Assembly (NCBI GenBank): GCA_013215775.1
Contig: JABSQO010000001.1
Span: 62,001 to 126,000, forward strand
DNA: 64,000 bases
From: Piscirickettsiaceae bacterium
GTDB taxonomy: Bacteria > Pseudomonadota > Gammaproteobacteria > Nitrosococcales > Methylophagaceae
Direction of reading: 5' to 3'
The translations under genes were made by a program, and so were the position numbers. Shown here one piece after another: positions 26,650 through 37,373 of the stretch. Position 1 is the first letter of the stretch, and every line of letters starts with the position of its first letter. The notes under the pieces were generated by a model. The model saw only the letters and a list, made by a program, of their open reading frames with translations, made no database searches and was not told the DNA's origin.

Positions 26650-28078
26650 TTTGTTTATGTACACTATCAAATCGGCGTAACCAAGATGGTAGGGTATTCA
26701 AAGGGGCAGGCCAATTACCACTGGCAGTTAATGCAACTTGCTTACTGTCAAACACGCCATAGATCACAGCATACCAAACTCGACCATTACGCGTACTTTC
26801 AAATGTTGCCACATCACCTGTTAATGAATATTTCTCAATAAAATCACTAACTTCTTGTTTTTCCCAAGAGCCCATCAACTGAAATGTATAATCAGAACCT
26901 TGCTGTTGTAATATCCAATCTTGGTGATAAATCTCTTGAGTTAAGATTGTTGCATCCTCAACAATACGTTGCTTAGCCTCTAATGGCTCCTCAATATCTT
27001 GCGGTTCTTTTTGCTTTAAGATCAGTCCTATCTGTTCTATTTCTGACAATAAACTAGTTAACTCATCACGTTCGGCTTGTTCATTAGTTTTAATGTCATC
27101 ATTCTCTACAATAACCATCGCTGGCTCAACGTCCTCTGCCATATCAATCACACTTTGTTCCATTACCTCATTGTCAGATGATAAAGGTGTTAACCAGCTA
27201 TTAAGCTGATCTTGATATCTCAATAGTAATACTAATAATACGATTAAAATTCCCACTCCAATCCATCTCATGCCAGCCCTAAGTGAGGAAAAATCAAATG
27301 ACATTGAACTTGAGGCTACCGGCTTTAACCCTAATAACTGCTGATGTGCTAACTGGTTAATTAGCTCAGGATTACCTGATGATAATCGATAGAACTGCTG
27401 CACATCTTTATCCGAAAAAGGATTTTCTCCTTGATAACCGACACGGGTCAATCGAAACATCAAATAAGCTGAGAGCTCCTGTTGCTCCATAGCAGGCAAG
27501 TCAACCTTTTGTATGCGAGGCTGTACTGAATTTGCTAAAGAAATCTCACTCTTAGAGGCGATAACTGCCTGTAATAAATAATCCTCATTATTTTGCCAAT
27601 CGAACCAGGTTGATAAAGTTGCTAACGACCCTTCTGATAGCGCTTGGGCATTGTCCACCAGTAATAATGGCCTAATATTTAGTTTGCCAAGTTGTTTTAA
27701 TCTGTTTCTAAAGGTGTCACTAAGATTGTCACTTGCCTGAATTTCACCCTCATCAACCCCTAATTGTTGTAAACATAAAACTAAGGTTGCATCAGTATTG
27801 AATTGCATTTGACCGTCGAGATTGAATGTTTTCAATTCCTCGCCAACTTGATTTTGTAGCTGAGTAAGAAGTGTTGTTTTACCCAAACCATCATCGGCAA
27901 CCAATAGGGCAATCTTACTGCTAGATCTGACTAAATGAAGTAATAAGTTTAGTCTGTGCTCTAACTGTGAACTACTGTAATACGTATCCAGCTTAGTGGC
28001 GATACTAAAAGGAGCTGACTGAAGAGCCAACCGAGAAATATAGGATGGTTCCGTAGAAGAAGCTTCAAATTCAGTCAT
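26621..28078 (-). CDS. damX: DamX-like AAA ATPase with SPOR domain
   Basis: The 485-residue protein has an N-terminal AAA/ExeA-like ATPase (Walker A DDGLGKTTLL near residue 65, Walker B RPLLLVDNAQ), one membrane helix (about 272-290, GVGILIVLLVLLLRY), an acidic coiled periplasmic stretch and a C-terminal SPOR domain (about 390-465, FQLMGSWEKQEV). SPOR domains bind denuded peptidoglycan at the division site. The position after aroK-aroB is the classic place of damX in gammaproteobacteria. It starts 13 nt after aroB. Confidence 0.82.
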   Translation of the reverse strand: MTEFEASSTEPSYISRLALQSAPFSIATKLDTYYSSSQLEHRLNLLLHLVRSSSKIALLVADDGLGKTTLLTQLQNQVGEELKTFNLDGQMQFNTDATLVLCLQQLGVDEGEIQASDNLSDTFRNRLKQLGKLNIRPLLLVDNAQALSEGSLATLSTWFDWQNNEDYLLQAVIASKSEISLANSVQPRIQKVDLPAMEQQELSAYLMFRLTRVGYQGENPFSDKDVQQFYRLSSGNPELINQLAHQQLLGLKPVASSSMSFDFSSLRAGMRWIGVGILIVLLVLLLRYQDQLNSWLTPLSSDNEVMEQSVIDMAEDVEPAMVIVENDDIKTNEQAERDELTSLLSEIEQIGLILKQKEPQDIEEPLEAKQRIVEDATILTQEIYHQDWILQQQGSDYTFQLMGSWEKQEVSDFIEKYSLTGDVATFESTRNGRVWYAVIYGVFDSKQVALTASGNWPAPLNTLPSWLRRFDSVHKQIKSMAPVQQ

Positions 28079-28091
28079 TACACATCCATCA

Positions 28092-29180
28092 TTAAGGTGT
28101 GTGTTGAAAAAATTCCAAGGTTTCTACTAATTTGTCCGCATCATAATTATCACTGATAACGGCGTTACCAATTCCTTTGAGTAGAATTAATCGAACATGT
28201 CCATCTTGGACTTTTTTATCTACTGCCATCAGACTGATAAATTGATCGGCAGACATATCGTTTGGCGTGGCGACGGGTAATCCAGCAGACATTAATATTT
28301 TGCGAATCCGCTTAACTATCTCATCATCTATCCAGCCCATGCGCTTAGATAATTCGGCAGCCATCAACATACCAACAGCAATTGCTTCACCATGTAGCCA
28401 ATTACCGTAGCCCATACCTGTTTCTATAGCATGACCAAAGGTATGTCCAAGATTAAGTAGTGCTCGTACACCATGTTCTAACTCATCCTCAGCAACAATA
28501 TTCGCTTTATCTTGGCAAGATCGTTCAATTGCTTCAGCCAATACATCTGGATCCCTAGCGCGGAGTTTAAGCATGTTTTGTTCCAGCCAATCGAAGAACT
28601 CAGCATCATTAATCAAGCCATACTTGATAACTTCAGCTAAACCAGAGGATAACTGTCTATCATCCAACGTATCTAATGTTTTAGTATCTGCGATCACACA
28701 TTGTGGCTGGTAGAATGCCCCAATCATATTTTTCCCCAAGGCATGGTTAACTGCTGTTTTACCGCCGACAGAGGAATCAACTTGTGAAAGTAATGTTGTA
28801 GGAATCTGTATAAACGGCACACCACGTTGGTAACACGCCGCGGCAAAACCTGTCATATCACCGATTACTCCACCACCCAAAGCAATTAGCGTAACTTGCC
28901 TTGAAAAATGTGACTGCAATAATTGATCAAAAATCTGGTTCAACACTTCAAGATTTTTATATTGCTCTCCATCAGGAAGAATGACTGATTCACATTGATA
29001 GTCTGTTAATACAGTTAAAATATCTTGCAAATATAATGGTGCTATCGTGGTATTTGTAACAATTAACACTTCTTTATTTTTAATGTGTTGCGTCAATAAC
29101 TCCGTCTGAGATAACAGGTTTTTCCCAATATAAATCGGATAGCTACGATCGCCAAGCACAACTTGTAATGTTTTCATCAT
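28092..29180 (-). CDS. aroB: 3-dehydroquinate synthase
   Basis: AroB cyclises DAHP to 3-dehydroquinate, the second step of the shikimate pathway, using NAD and a divalent metal. The 362-residue protein has [13 protein letters not shown], the NAD-binding [41 protein letters not shown] and the metal-ligand segment [11 protein letters not shown]. Two adjacent ATGs could serve as start. It follows aroK by 6 nt. Chorismate from this pathway feeds the pabB found in the C1 island. Confidence 0.97.
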   Translation of the reverse strand: MMKTLQVVLGDRSYPIYIGKNLLSQTELLTQHIKNKEVLIVTNTTIAPLYLQDILTVLTDYQCESVILPDGEQYKNLEVLNQIFDQLLQSHFSRQVTLIALGGGVIGDMTGFAAACYQRGVPFIQIPTTLLSQVDSSVGGKTAVNHALGKNMIGAFYQPQCVIADTKTLDTLDDRQLSSGLAEVIKYGLINDAEFFDWLEQNMLKLRARDPDVLAEAIERSCQDKANIVAEDELEHGVRALLNLGHTFGHAIETGMGYGNWLHGEAIAVGMLMAAELSKRMGWIDDEIVKRIRKILMSAGLPVATPNDMSADQFISLMAVDKKVQDGHVRLILLKGIGNAVISDNYDADKLVETLEFFQHTP

Positions 29181-29186
29181 TAATTC

Positions 29187-29708
29187 TTACTTGCCTAAGT
29201 CTTCCAATTGTTGAATTAGTCCCGACACAACATGCTGAATAGATTGTTCCCCTGTTTTCAATATGACATCCGCCACATCTCGGTACATGGGATCACGTTT
29301 TGCCAATAGATCTGCAATTTGTTGTTTCGGATTTTCTGTCTGTAATAGTGGCCTGCTTTTATCTTTAGCCGTACGACGTAATAATTGTTCCACCGATGCC
29401 GATAAATACACCACATGTCCACGAGATCGCAATACTCGTCGATTTTCTTCCGATAAGATCGCACCACCACCTGTGGCTAAGACAATATCTTTGAGGCCGG
29501 TTAATTGCTCAATCGCTTTCTGCTCACGAGAACGAAATCCTGCTTCACCTTCCATTTCAAATATCCAAGAAATGGAAACACCAGTACGATCCTCAATCTC
29601 TCTGTCGCTATCATAAAAATCGCGGCCAAGCGCTTTAGCTAAATACCTACCAACAGTAGATTTACCTGCACCCATTGGGCCGACCAAGAAAATATTGCCT
29701 GAAATCAC
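29187..29708 (-). CDS. aroK: Shikimate kinase
   Basis: AroK phosphorylates shikimate at the 3-hydroxyl with ATP. The 173-residue protein has the P-loop LVGPMGAGKSTVGRYLA, the DSDREIEDRTG shikimate-binding motif, GFRSREQKAI, LATGGGAI and RPLLQTENP in the lid. The start is GTG at 29708, which gives the usual N-terminus. It follows the pilQ terminator, so it may use its own promoter, although pil genes and aroK are often linked. Confidence 0.96.
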   Translation of the reverse strand: MISGNIFLVGPMGAGKSTVGRYLAKALGRDFYDSDREIEDRTGVSISWIFEMEGEAGFRSREQKAIEQLTGLKDIVLATGGGAILSEENRRVLRSRGHVVYLSASVEQLLRRTAKDKSRPLLQTENPKQQIADLLAKRDPMYRDVADVILKTGEQSIQHVVSGLIQQLEDLGK

Positions 29709-29732
29709 TTAATATCTCATGTTTTTTTCTGG

Positions 29733-29760
29733 AAAAAAAAACCGGGCGATAAAAGCCCGG
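29733..29760 (-). terminator. Rho-independent terminator after pilQ
   Basis: On the minus strand CCGGGC, loop TTTTATC, GCCCGG is followed by a run of nine T. It lies 28 nt after the pilQ stop and before aroK, so it ends or attenuates the pilMNOPQ transcript. Confidence 0.92.
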
Positions 29761-29787
29761 CTCATGTGTACTCTCAATATATTTTGA

Positions 29788-31911
29788 CTAAAACGTAAGA
29801 CTATCTTTAATTATCTTAGGGGTGATAAATACTAATAATTCTCGTTGAATGTCTTGATCAGTGGTCGTTTTAAATAGGAACCCTACATATGGAAGGTCTC
29901 CAAAGAATGGAACCCTAGTTGAACTAGATCCTTTATTCTGCTCATAGATTCCACCCAAGACTACCGTTTCACCATTTTCAACTAAAACCTGAGTCGAAAT
30001 ACTACGCGTATCAATGCTTGGTATACCTAAAAAGACTTCGCCCACTTCATCTTTATGTATTTCCAAATCCATTACAATCCTATCATCCGGAGTAATTTGA
30101 GGCGTAACATCTAAGCTCAGCACAGCTTCTTTAAACGCAACTGTCGTCGCACCACTTGAACTGGCTTCTTGGTATGGAATTTCTCGACCTTGTTTTATTG
30201 TTGCCTTTTTCTGATTCGAAGTGACAACACGAGGGCTAGAAATAACTTCACCTTTTCCTTCTTCTTGCATAGCCGATAATTCTAATTCAAGTATAGCTCC
30301 AAATGGCAATTTTGCTAATGCTAAAGCAAATGTGCCTGCCGCATTCGCAACCGGTAAATTCACATTCAATCGGTCTGCTTGCGCAAGCGTCTCACTATTT
30401 AATACCGTATTACCATTTAATAGTTCAGTTGTACCGTTTAATGATCCTGATATCGCTGTATTTGTAATGTCACTGCCACCATGAATTGATCCTGAAGTTC
30501 CAAATCTAACACCCAATTCTTTAGTAAAATCATTATTGGCAATAACTATTCGCGATTCTATTAGTACTTGTCGAATTGGAATATCTAACTTTTCAATTAA
30601 TTCATGAATTTGCGCTAATTGAGTCGCAGTATCGCGGAGTAATAATGAATTTGTGCGCTCATCGACGGCAACGCTACCTCGTTCAGATAGAAAACCCGTT
30701 TCCCCTTCACCTTGATTGTCCTGCTCATCGTCGTCAGGATCCAAAATTACTGCAAGATCTGCTGCTTTTGCAAAATTAATTTCAATTACTTCAGAATATA
30801 AAGGTTCTAATTGAATCAATTGTTTTTGTGCTTCCAATTCCTGTTTCTCACGTGCAGCGATCTCTACTGCTGGTGCAATTAACATGACATTGCCGCTTCG
30901 ACGCTCGGCTAAGCCTTTTGTTTTAAGGATGATATCTAAGGCCTGATCCCAAGGAACATTTTTCAGTCTTAACGTCACATTGCCCGTAACTGTATCGCTG
31001 GTAACTAAATTTAGACCCGTAAAATCTGCTAATAATTGCAGTACGGCTCGCACCTCAATATTTTGAAAATTCAGTGATAGTTTTTCACCCTTATAGCCAA
31101 ACTGATCCTTTTTAGCTGTTGATTGTAGATTTTCAACAATCGGCTTAACTTCGACCACTAATGTATTTTCAGATTGATAGGTTAAATGTTCAAATTTACC
31201 TTCTGTCGATAGCGTTAAGCGAGTGTCATTACCATTCTGCTCACTATCAATGATTTGAATAGGTGTTGCAAAATCAATTACATCTAAGCGTCTATGTAAG
31301 CTTTCTGGCAGTGAAGTCCCCACCAAATCCACAATAATGTTATCTCCTTCTTGTCGCACATCAACAATCACACCACTATCACTTAGTTGTATTGTTAATC
31401 GTGCTTCTCCTTTCTCACCACGACGAAAATCAATATCAGTCACTTCGCGGCTCACGCCACCAGTACTTTTGGCAATAGCAACACTTCCAACTGTCACTAA
31501 TACAATGTTGCCATCTTGCTCAACCGTATAAGGTGCTTTTTGAACTAAATTAATCACCATTCGAGTTCTGTCACCAGCTTCAACGGTTGACACACTATTT
31601 GTTACACCGATATTAATTTGTTGTGTTTTTTTATCTAGTTGATTATGTACTCCAGCAAAATCTAATACGATCCTAGCTGGATCATCAATGGAAAAACTCT
31701 TTGGAAGTTCAACTGGCTCTGAGAATGTCAGCACAATTTGTGTCTTTTCACCAGGTAAGGAAGAATAATCTACTGTTTGTAGATCTGCTGCTGAAGCTTT
31801 CACTATTGACATCAAAAAAATGCTTAGCAATAAAATCGTAAACGACATATAGCTAAAAGACGTGCCTAATGGCTTGTATTGAGATATTGCTAATAGTTGT
31901 TTTTTCATCAT
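29788..31911 (-). CDS. pilQ: Type IV pilus secretin PilQ
   Basis: PilQ forms the outer-membrane pore through which pili extend. After a signal peptide come two AMIN peptidoglycan-binding domains (for example ARIVLDFAGVHNQL and NIIVDLVGTSLP), an STN/N0 domain (LSLNFQNIEVRAVLQLLADF), an N1 domain (AVDERTNSLLLRDT) and the secretin core ending with VPFFGDLPYVGFLF and RELLVFITPKII. The ORF track opens at a TTG at 31941, with ATGs at 31932 and 31911. I prefer 31911 because GGA lies five bases upstream and it gives a normal MMKKQL start. This is the last gene of pilMNOPQ. Confidence 0.95.
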   Translation of the reverse strand: MMKKQLLAISQYKPLGTSFSYMSFTILLLSIFLMSIVKASAADLQTVDYSSLPGEKTQIVLTFSEPVELPKSFSIDDPARIVLDFAGVHNQLDKKTQQINIGVTNSVSTVEAGDRTRMVINLVQKAPYTVEQDGNIVLVTVGSVAIAKSTGGVSREVTDIDFRRGEKGEARLTIQLSDSGVIVDVRQEGDNIIVDLVGTSLPESLHRRLDVIDFATPIQIIDSEQNGNDTRLTLSTEGKFEHLTYQSENTLVVEVKPIVENLQSTAKKDQFGYKGEKLSLNFQNIEVRAVLQLLADFTGLNLVTSDTVTGNVTLRLKNVPWDQALDIILKTKGLAERRSGNVMLIAPAVEIAAREKQELEAQKQLIQLEPLYSEVIEINFAKAADLAVILDPDDDEQDNQGEGETGFLSERGSVAVDERTNSLLLRDTATQLAQIHELIEKLDIPIRQVLIESRIVIANNDFTKELGVRFGTSGSIHGGSDITNTAISGSLNGTTELLNGNTVLNSETLAQADRLNVNLPVANAAGTFALALAKLPFGAILELELSAMQEEGKGEVISSPRVVTSNQKKATIKQGREIPYQEASSSGATTVAFKEAVLSLDVTPQITPDDRIVMDLEIHKDEVGEVFLGIPSIDTRSISTQVLVENGETVVLGGIYEQNKGSSSTRVPFFGDLPYVGFLFKTTTDQDIQRELLVFITPKIIKDSLTF

Positions 31912-31947
31912 TATTCCATATTCGCTAGTCATGTTATTCAACTGCCT

Positions 31948-32478
31948 TTAGTTTACATCAACCACAGAAAGGGACGACTCACGTTCTACAAACCTATTTT
32001 TTCCTTCTGGCACAATCTCATTCAATGTTATTTCCGTTTCACTAACCATCAAAATCTTTCCATGATATTGTCCCATATAGTTCCCTACTTGCACTCGATG
32101 AATCACTCCATCAGAAGCTCGAATTAGTGCAAAAATGCTTTCTTTCTCTAAGGTGCCAACAAACTGTAATTCACTTAAAGAATATGATTCAAGCGCTTCT
32201 TTTAATCTATGTTCTTCAGGGTGTATACCATTATCCTCTAATGGCATCTCATCTTCTATAGCCGCGACCTCTACCACTGTTGGCACAAATGGATCACGTA
32301 ACTCTGCAGCTGAATATGTAAATTTCTCATATGACTTCATTACAGGTATAGGGTCAATATCAGATATTTGTTTTGCCTGAACAGCAGCAACATAGCTAGC
32401 TAAATCTTCTTTTTCTTGTTGGCAAGCAGTTAACAACACAGCTAAAACAAATATCAATAATTTGATTACATTGATCAT
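31948..32478 (-). CDS. pilP: Type IV pilus lipoprotein PilP
   Basis: PilP is the inner-membrane lipoprotein that links PilNO to the secretin. The 176-residue protein has a lipoprotein signal with lipobox LLTAC, giving a mature N-terminal cysteine at residue 19. A disordered stretch follows, then the C-terminal beta-sandwich starting at ELQFVGTLEKESIFALIR, with VGNYMGQYHGKI. It sits between pilO and pilQ. Confidence 0.93.
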   Translation of the reverse strand: MINVIKLLIFVLAVLLTACQQEKEDLASYVAAVQAKQISDIDPIPVMKSYEKFTYSAAELRDPFVPTVVEVAAIEDEMPLEDNGIHPEEHRLKEALESYSLSELQFVGTLEKESIFALIRASDGVIHRVQVGNYMGQYHGKILMVSETEITLNEIVPEGKNRFVERESSLSVVDVN

Positions 32479-32533
32479 ACTATTTATATTCCTTGCACAT
32501 ATCTTCTCTCATTATCTAACTAAATTACCAAAA

Positions 32534-33121
32534 CTAATCTTCTTCCTGCTCATCAAAATAACGGTATGTTTTTGCCGTAATATTCATCGTCATATTTCCT
32601 GCTTCTTTCAACGTCAAGGTAAAATTATGTAAGGTTACGATTCTTGGTAATGCCGCAATAGCGCTTATAAACTCTCCAAACTGATGATATTTACCAGTCA
32701 CTGTCATGGTAATTGGCAATTCAGCATAGAAATCTACCGGACGCTCACCTTCCGGTTTAAATAACTGGAACTCCAATCCATTTATTAAGCCGGTCCGAGA
32801 AATATCAATCAATAAATCTGCCACTTCACTTTTTCTTGGAAGCTGTTTTAGCATCGAGGAAAAAGTCACTCTCATTTCCTTCATCTGCTCTTTATAGGCT
32901 TCTAAATTGACTGCTTTTGCTTGCTTGGTTTCGAATTCTCTTTTTAGTTGGACTTCTTTTTGCTCGATCCCCGCTAACTCTATCTTTTTATCCTTAATGA
33001 GAAAGTAATAGCCAGCACCCCAGATCACAGCACATAACAATAAAACAGCAATAGCTTTAATAAATCCAGGCCACTCACCGCTCTCATTAAAGTCTAATTC
33101 ACTTAAAGAAAACTCGGCCAT
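32534..33121 (-). CDS. pilO: Type IV pilus assembly protein PilO
   Basis: PilO is a bitopic inner-membrane protein of the alignment complex and dimerises with PilN. The 195 residues comprise a short cytoplasmic head, one membrane helix (about 20-42, IKAIAVLLLCAVIWGAGYYFL), a coiled coil rich in lysine and glutamate, and a ferredoxin-like domain (about 110-190) with LEFQLFKPEGE and LPITMTVTGKYHQFGEF. Start and pilN stop share one base (TGATG). Confidence 0.93.
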   Translation of the reverse strand: MAEFSLSELDFNESGEWPGFIKAIAVLLLCAVIWGAGYYFLIKDKKIELAGIEQKEVQLKREFETKQAKAVNLEAYKEQMKEMRVTFSSMLKQLPRKSEVADLLIDISRTGLINGLEFQLFKPEGERPVDFYAELPITMTVTGKYHQFGEFISAIAALPRIVTLHNFTLTLKEAGNMTMNITAKTYRYFDEQEED

Positions 33122-33699
33122 CAGATTTCTCCATCTTCTGTTTTAGGTTTCGATTCTGTTATGTCGACCGTGAATTTACGAATCACGTCACCTTTACCTC
33201 TAGCTTTAGTTGAAGTACGCTCAATCACCTGTAGACTTGATGCTCTGTTAAATTCGGCATCCTCGTCTAATTGTCGCATAAAAACAGAGACTCTAGCATT
33301 TGATTGCGCCACACCATTTAACGTTAATGAGTTGCCTTGTCGCGTTACTTTCTCTAAATGAATCCCTTCTGGAACTGTTCGTACTAAAGAATCAAATACT
33401 TTAACCACTTTAGAGCGACTTGCTTGCAACTCCTGAATAACTTGCATTCTTGCTAACAAACGTTCCCGCTCTTGTTCTAATGCACTAATTTCTTTTATCT
33501 TCTTATCTAAAACTGTAATTTCACTTTTCAAAAAGGTATTACGACCACTCTGTTCATCTATCAACCCATCTATGAATAAAATCGCACCATATAATACCAA
33601 CGCAGCAAAAATGAAACCTGCGACAACAATTGTGATAAATTGTTGCTGGCGTTGTTGGCGCCGATCTTCGCGCCAAGGGAGTAAATTAATATGAGCCAT
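33121..33699 (-). CDS. pilN: Type IV pilus assembly protein PilN
   Basis: The 192-residue protein starts with the diagnostic HINLLPWREDRRQQRQ that docks into PilM in the cytoplasm. A membrane helix (about 24-45), a coiled coil and a periplasmic ferredoxin-like domain follow. It is translationally coupled to pilM (TAATG) and to pilO. Confidence 0.95.
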   Translation of the reverse strand: MAHINLLPWREDRRQQRQQQFITIVVAGFIFAALVLYGAILFIDGLIDEQSGRNTFLKSEITVLDKKIKEISALEQERERLLARMQVIQELQASRSKVVKVFDSLVRTVPEGIHLEKVTRQGNSLTLNGVAQSNARVSVFMRQLDEDAEFNRASSLQVIERTSTKARGKGDVIRKFTVDITESKPKTEDGEI

Positions 33700-34757
33700 T
33701 AATCAAAACTCCTCATCGCTAACCCACACGCTATCATCATCGACGGAGCATCATTACTTAGCGCTTGTATTTTAATCCTTGATCCTAAAGTCATGTCAGA
33801 AAATGGGTTAGCGATTGATGTCGACGTGCCCGTTTCTTCTTCTATCATGGCATCAACACCTTGAATCGAAGCACAGCCCCCTGACAAAATAATATGATCA
33901 ATTGATTGATATTGAGTTGAGGCTGAAAAGAAAAACTGTAGTGCCCGCGTAACGGTGGTCACCATTGAGCGTTTGAAAGGATCTAATACTTTAGGCGCAT
34001 AGTCATCCGGTAAATTATTTTCTTTTTTCGCACGCCCTGCTTCTTGATACGACATACCATAGTGACGTTCAATGTCTTCAGTCAACATGCGTCCACCAAA
34101 CGTTTGTTCGCGCGTAAAGACTATTTTTCTATCCACCAGTACGTGTAATGTTGTTACCGTCGCACCGACATCAACAATTGCCACAGTCAAACCTTGACCA
34201 TTATTTGGCATTTGTTCTGCAATCAATGTAAATGCATTTTCTATTGTATAGGCTTCAACATCGACTAGTTTTGGTATTAAACCTGCTTTTTCCAACACCT
34301 CTGTTCGCGCATCGACATTCTCCGTGCGTGAAGCCGCTAGCAGTACATCAACAGCATCGACGTCTGCAGCTGAAGCGCCTAACACTTCAAAGTCTAGCCG
34401 AACTTCCTCTAAGGGGTATGGAATATAATTATCAGCTTCCAAAGCTATCTGTTCTTCCATCTCGCGTTCTGACAATGACGCTGGGAATGATATGATTTTG
34501 GTGATTGCCGCATTGGCTGAAACGGCAACAGCTGCCTCTTTTGCTTTAGTCGATGACCGTTTTACTGCTCGTTTAATTGCGCCAGCAACTTCATCAGGAT
34601 TTTCAATACGGCCTTCCACCACTGAATTCAATGGCAAAGGTTCAACGGAGTATGATTCAACACTATACTTACCATTTTTTTGGTGCAGTTCAAGTACTTT
34701 CACCACCGATGAACTAATATCTATCCCTAACAGGGGGGATTTTTTTCGTCCAAACAT
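33699..34757 (-). CDS. pilM: Type IV pilus assembly protein PilM
   Basis: This 352-residue cytoplasmic actin-like ATPase of the pilus alignment complex has LLGIDISSSVVKVLEL (phosphate 1), AIVDVGATVTTLHVL (phosphate 2) and IILSGGCASIQGVD (adenosine motif). It binds the N-terminal tail of PilN. It is the first gene of pilMNOPQ and is divergent from mrcA, the conserved gammaproteobacterial arrangement. Confidence 0.95.
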   Translation of the reverse strand: MFGRKKSPLLGIDISSSVVKVLELHQKNGKYSVESYSVEPLPLNSVVEGRIENPDEVAGAIKRAVKRSSTKAKEAAVAVSANAAITKIISFPASLSEREMEEQIALEADNYIPYPLEEVRLDFEVLGASAADVDAVDVLLAASRTENVDARTEVLEKAGLIPKLVDVEAYTIENAFTLIAEQMPNNGQGLTVAIVDVGATVTTLHVLVDRKIVFTREQTFGGRMLTEDIERHYGMSYQEAGRAKKENNLPDDYAPKVLDPFKRSMVTTVTRALQFFFSASTQYQSIDHIILSGGCASIQGVDAMIEEETGTSTSIANPFSDMTLGSRIKIQALSNDAPSMMIACGLAMRSFD

Positions 34758-34964
34758 GTATTACCCCAATTCCTATATAAACTCAACAACTAAAACTATA
34801 GCTTAGCGCCCTAACTTAATGTAGTTTCTCAAAACTATAGTGCATGTTTATCAAAAATACAACTCCAAACGTCTTTTATTTGGTTATGTTCTACATCATG
34901 CTCCATAATGTGTTTATATACTTACTTGTTCATTTTTTCAACCTAGCTATTCACAAAAACACTT

Positions 34965-37364
34965 ATGCTGCGCTTTTTTAAACATATATTCACACTCTCC
35001 ATTGTTTCTTTTGTACTCCTTTTAGTTGTAGGTGGCAGCATTTTTTATTTGCTGGCGCCACAATTACCATCAACTGACAGCCTTAAAGATACACAATTGC
35101 AAGTTCCTTTACGTATTTTCAGCTCCGAGGGGTTATTGATCGCTCAATTTGGAGAAAAACGAAGGATCCCAATCGAATACAAAGACGTCCCCGAGCAATT
35201 GATTCATGCCTTTCTTGCATCAGAAGACGACCGTTTTTTCGAGCATCCCGGCGTTGACTATCATGGTCTGCTAAGGGCTGCCTATTCTCTGGTAACAACA
35301 GGCCAAAAGGCACAAGGTGGTAGTACCATCACTATGCAAGTTGCCCGAAACTTTTTCTTGAGCCGAGAAAAAACCTATTTACGCAAGCTCAATGAAATTA
35401 TTCTAGCCTTTCAAATTGAACAATCTCTCAGCAAAAAAGAAATCCTTACTTTATATCTGAATAAAATCTATTTAGGGAAGCGTGCCTACGGTGTCGGCGC
35501 TGCCGCAACTGTATATTATGGTCGCCCATTAGATGAATTAACGCTGCCTGAATTCGCCATGCTTGCAGGTCTGCCTAAAGCACCCTCTAAGTTTAACCCT
35601 ATAGCCAACCCTGATCGCGCCCTAATAAGACGTAATTATGTTTTACGCCGTATGTGGGAAGTGGGTTACATTGAGGAACAAAGCTATCTTACTGCGACAC
35701 AAGCTCCTATCACTTCCTCATATCACAGCCGCGAAGTTGAAGTTTATGCCCCTTATATTGCGGAAATGGTTCGCACTCAATTAATCAAACAATATGGTGA
35801 GAATGCCTACAGCACTGGTTTAAACGTACACACCACAATTCAAGCCAGCCACCAACGTGCAGCTAATGATGCGCTTCAATCAGCATTGATTGCCTATGAC
35901 AAACGCCATGGCTACCGAGGGGCTCAGCATACTGTTCTAATTGAAGAAAATATGACCTCTGAAGATTTTGAGCAATCACTATCGACATTTGACACTATTG
36001 GACCAATGCACCCCGGCATCGTTATTGCTACTGAAACTGAAGTCGCTCATGTGTATATAAAAAATATTGGCCTCATCGACATTAATATTTCATCACTAGC
36101 TTGGGCTAGGAAGCAAATTAGTACCAATCGTCGCAGCAAAACACCTAAAATCATTACTGATGTTATTAATGTAGGAGATATTATTCGTTTACATCAAAAT
36201 AACGAACAACAATGGCAGTTAGCCCAACTTCCCGAAGTTGAAGGTGCATTCATTGCGGTATCGCCTTATGATGGCAGTGTCACCGCACTTAATGGCGGCT
36301 TTGAATATTTCCAGAACAAATTTAACCGTGTTACCCAATCCCGTCGTCAACCTGGCTCTGGCTTCAAACCCTTTATTTATTCAGCAGCACTGGAAAAAGG
36401 CTATACCGCCGCCAGTATCATCAATGATGCACCCGTTGTGTTTGATGATCCTGGCTTGGAAAATGCCTGGCGCCCTGAAAATTACAGTGGTAAATTCTTT
36501 GGCCCAACACGGCTGCGGGTAGCACTGACCAATTCACGTAATTTAGTATCAATTCGATTACTTAGAGATATTACTGCGGCTTATACCATCGACTATGCCG
36601 CACGATTTGGCTTTGACACTAGTCAAATGCCTCGTAACCTATCATTAGCCTTAGGCAGTGGTAGCGCTGCACCGTGGGATATGGCTCGTGCATATTCTGC
36701 TCTAGCCAATGGAGGCTATCGTATTGAACCTTATATAATCCAACGTATTGAAGATGCAAGCGGTACTATTCTCTTTCAGGCTCAACCTGACACCGTTTGT
36801 GAGACATGCCTTATCACTGAACCTGAAATGGATGAAGAAGGCAATATTATCAATCCATACGGCTTCTCGCCGGCTACACGCATCATGACACCACAAAATT
36901 CTTACATCATGAATAGTTTGCTTCGTGATGTAGTTCGATATGGCACAGGGCGCAAAGCAATGAGTCTTGGTCGCAATGATCTTGCAGGTAAAACAGGTAC
37001 CACTAACGAGCAAGTTGATGCTTGGTTCAATGGTTTTCATCCTGAATTAGTCGCAACAGCTTGGGTAGGCTTCGATACGCCACGTACACTGGGCCGCTAT
37101 GAGACAGGAGGTCGCGCAGCATTGCCAATGTGGATTGATTTCATGAAAATAGCGCTTAAAGATACTCCGGATGAACCGCTTAAACAGCCTGTTGATATGA
37201 TCACCGTGCGAATCGATCCCAAAACAGGTCTACTAGCGAGACCAGAAACCGAAAAAGCGATCTATGAAAGTTTCCGTAAACAATATGTCCCGACGGAATT
37301 GACTCCTGCAGCCAGTTCTGGCGCCTCGGATAATGAAACAACCACGCCTATTGATTTATTTTAA
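34965..37364 (+). CDS. mrcA: Penicillin-binding protein 1A
   Basis: This bifunctional class A enzyme polymerises and cross-links peptidoglycan. The 799-residue protein has an N-terminal membrane anchor, a GT51 glycosyltransferase domain with EDDRFFEHPGVDYHGLLRA and GGSTITMQVARN, an OB-like insert, and a transpeptidase domain with the active serine in PGSGFKPF (SxxK), SRN, and GKTGTTNEQ. Divergent from pilM. Confidence 0.96.
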   Translation: MLRFFKHIFTLSIVSFVLLLVVGGSIFYLLAPQLPSTDSLKDTQLQVPLRIFSSEGLLIAQFGEKRRIPIEYKDVPEQLIHAFLASEDDRFFEHPGVDYHGLLRAAYSLVTTGQKAQGGSTITMQVARNFFLSREKTYLRKLNEIILAFQIEQSLSKKEILTLYLNKIYLGKRAYGVGAAATVYYGRPLDELTLPEFAMLAGLPKAPSKFNPIANPDRALIRRNYVLRRMWEVGYIEEQSYLTATQAPITSSYHSREVEVYAPYIAEMVRTQLIKQYGENAYSTGLNVHTTIQASHQRAANDALQSALIAYDKRHGYRGAQHTVLIEENMTSEDFEQSLSTFDTIGPMHPGIVIATETEVAHVYIKNIGLIDINISSLAWARKQISTNRRSKTPKIITDVINVGDIIRLHQNNEQQWQLAQLPEVEGAFIAVSPYDGSVTALNGGFEYFQNKFNRVTQSRRQPGSGFKPFIYSAALEKGYTAASIINDAPVVFDDPGLENAWRPENYSGKFFGPTRLRVALTNSRNLVSIRLLRDITAAYTIDYAARFGFDTSQMPRNLSLALGSGSAAPWDMARAYSALANGGYRIEPYIIQRIEDASGTILFQAQPDTVCETCLITEPEMDEEGNIINPYGFSPATRIMTPQNSYIMNSLLRDVVRYGTGRKAMSLGRNDLAGKTGTTNEQVDAWFNGFHPELVATAWVGFDTPRTLGRYETGGRAALPMWIDFMKIALKDTPDEPLKQPVDMITVRIDPKTGLLARPETEKAIYESFRKQYVPTELTPAASSGASDNETTTPIDLF

Positions 37365-37373
37365 TAGCCAAAC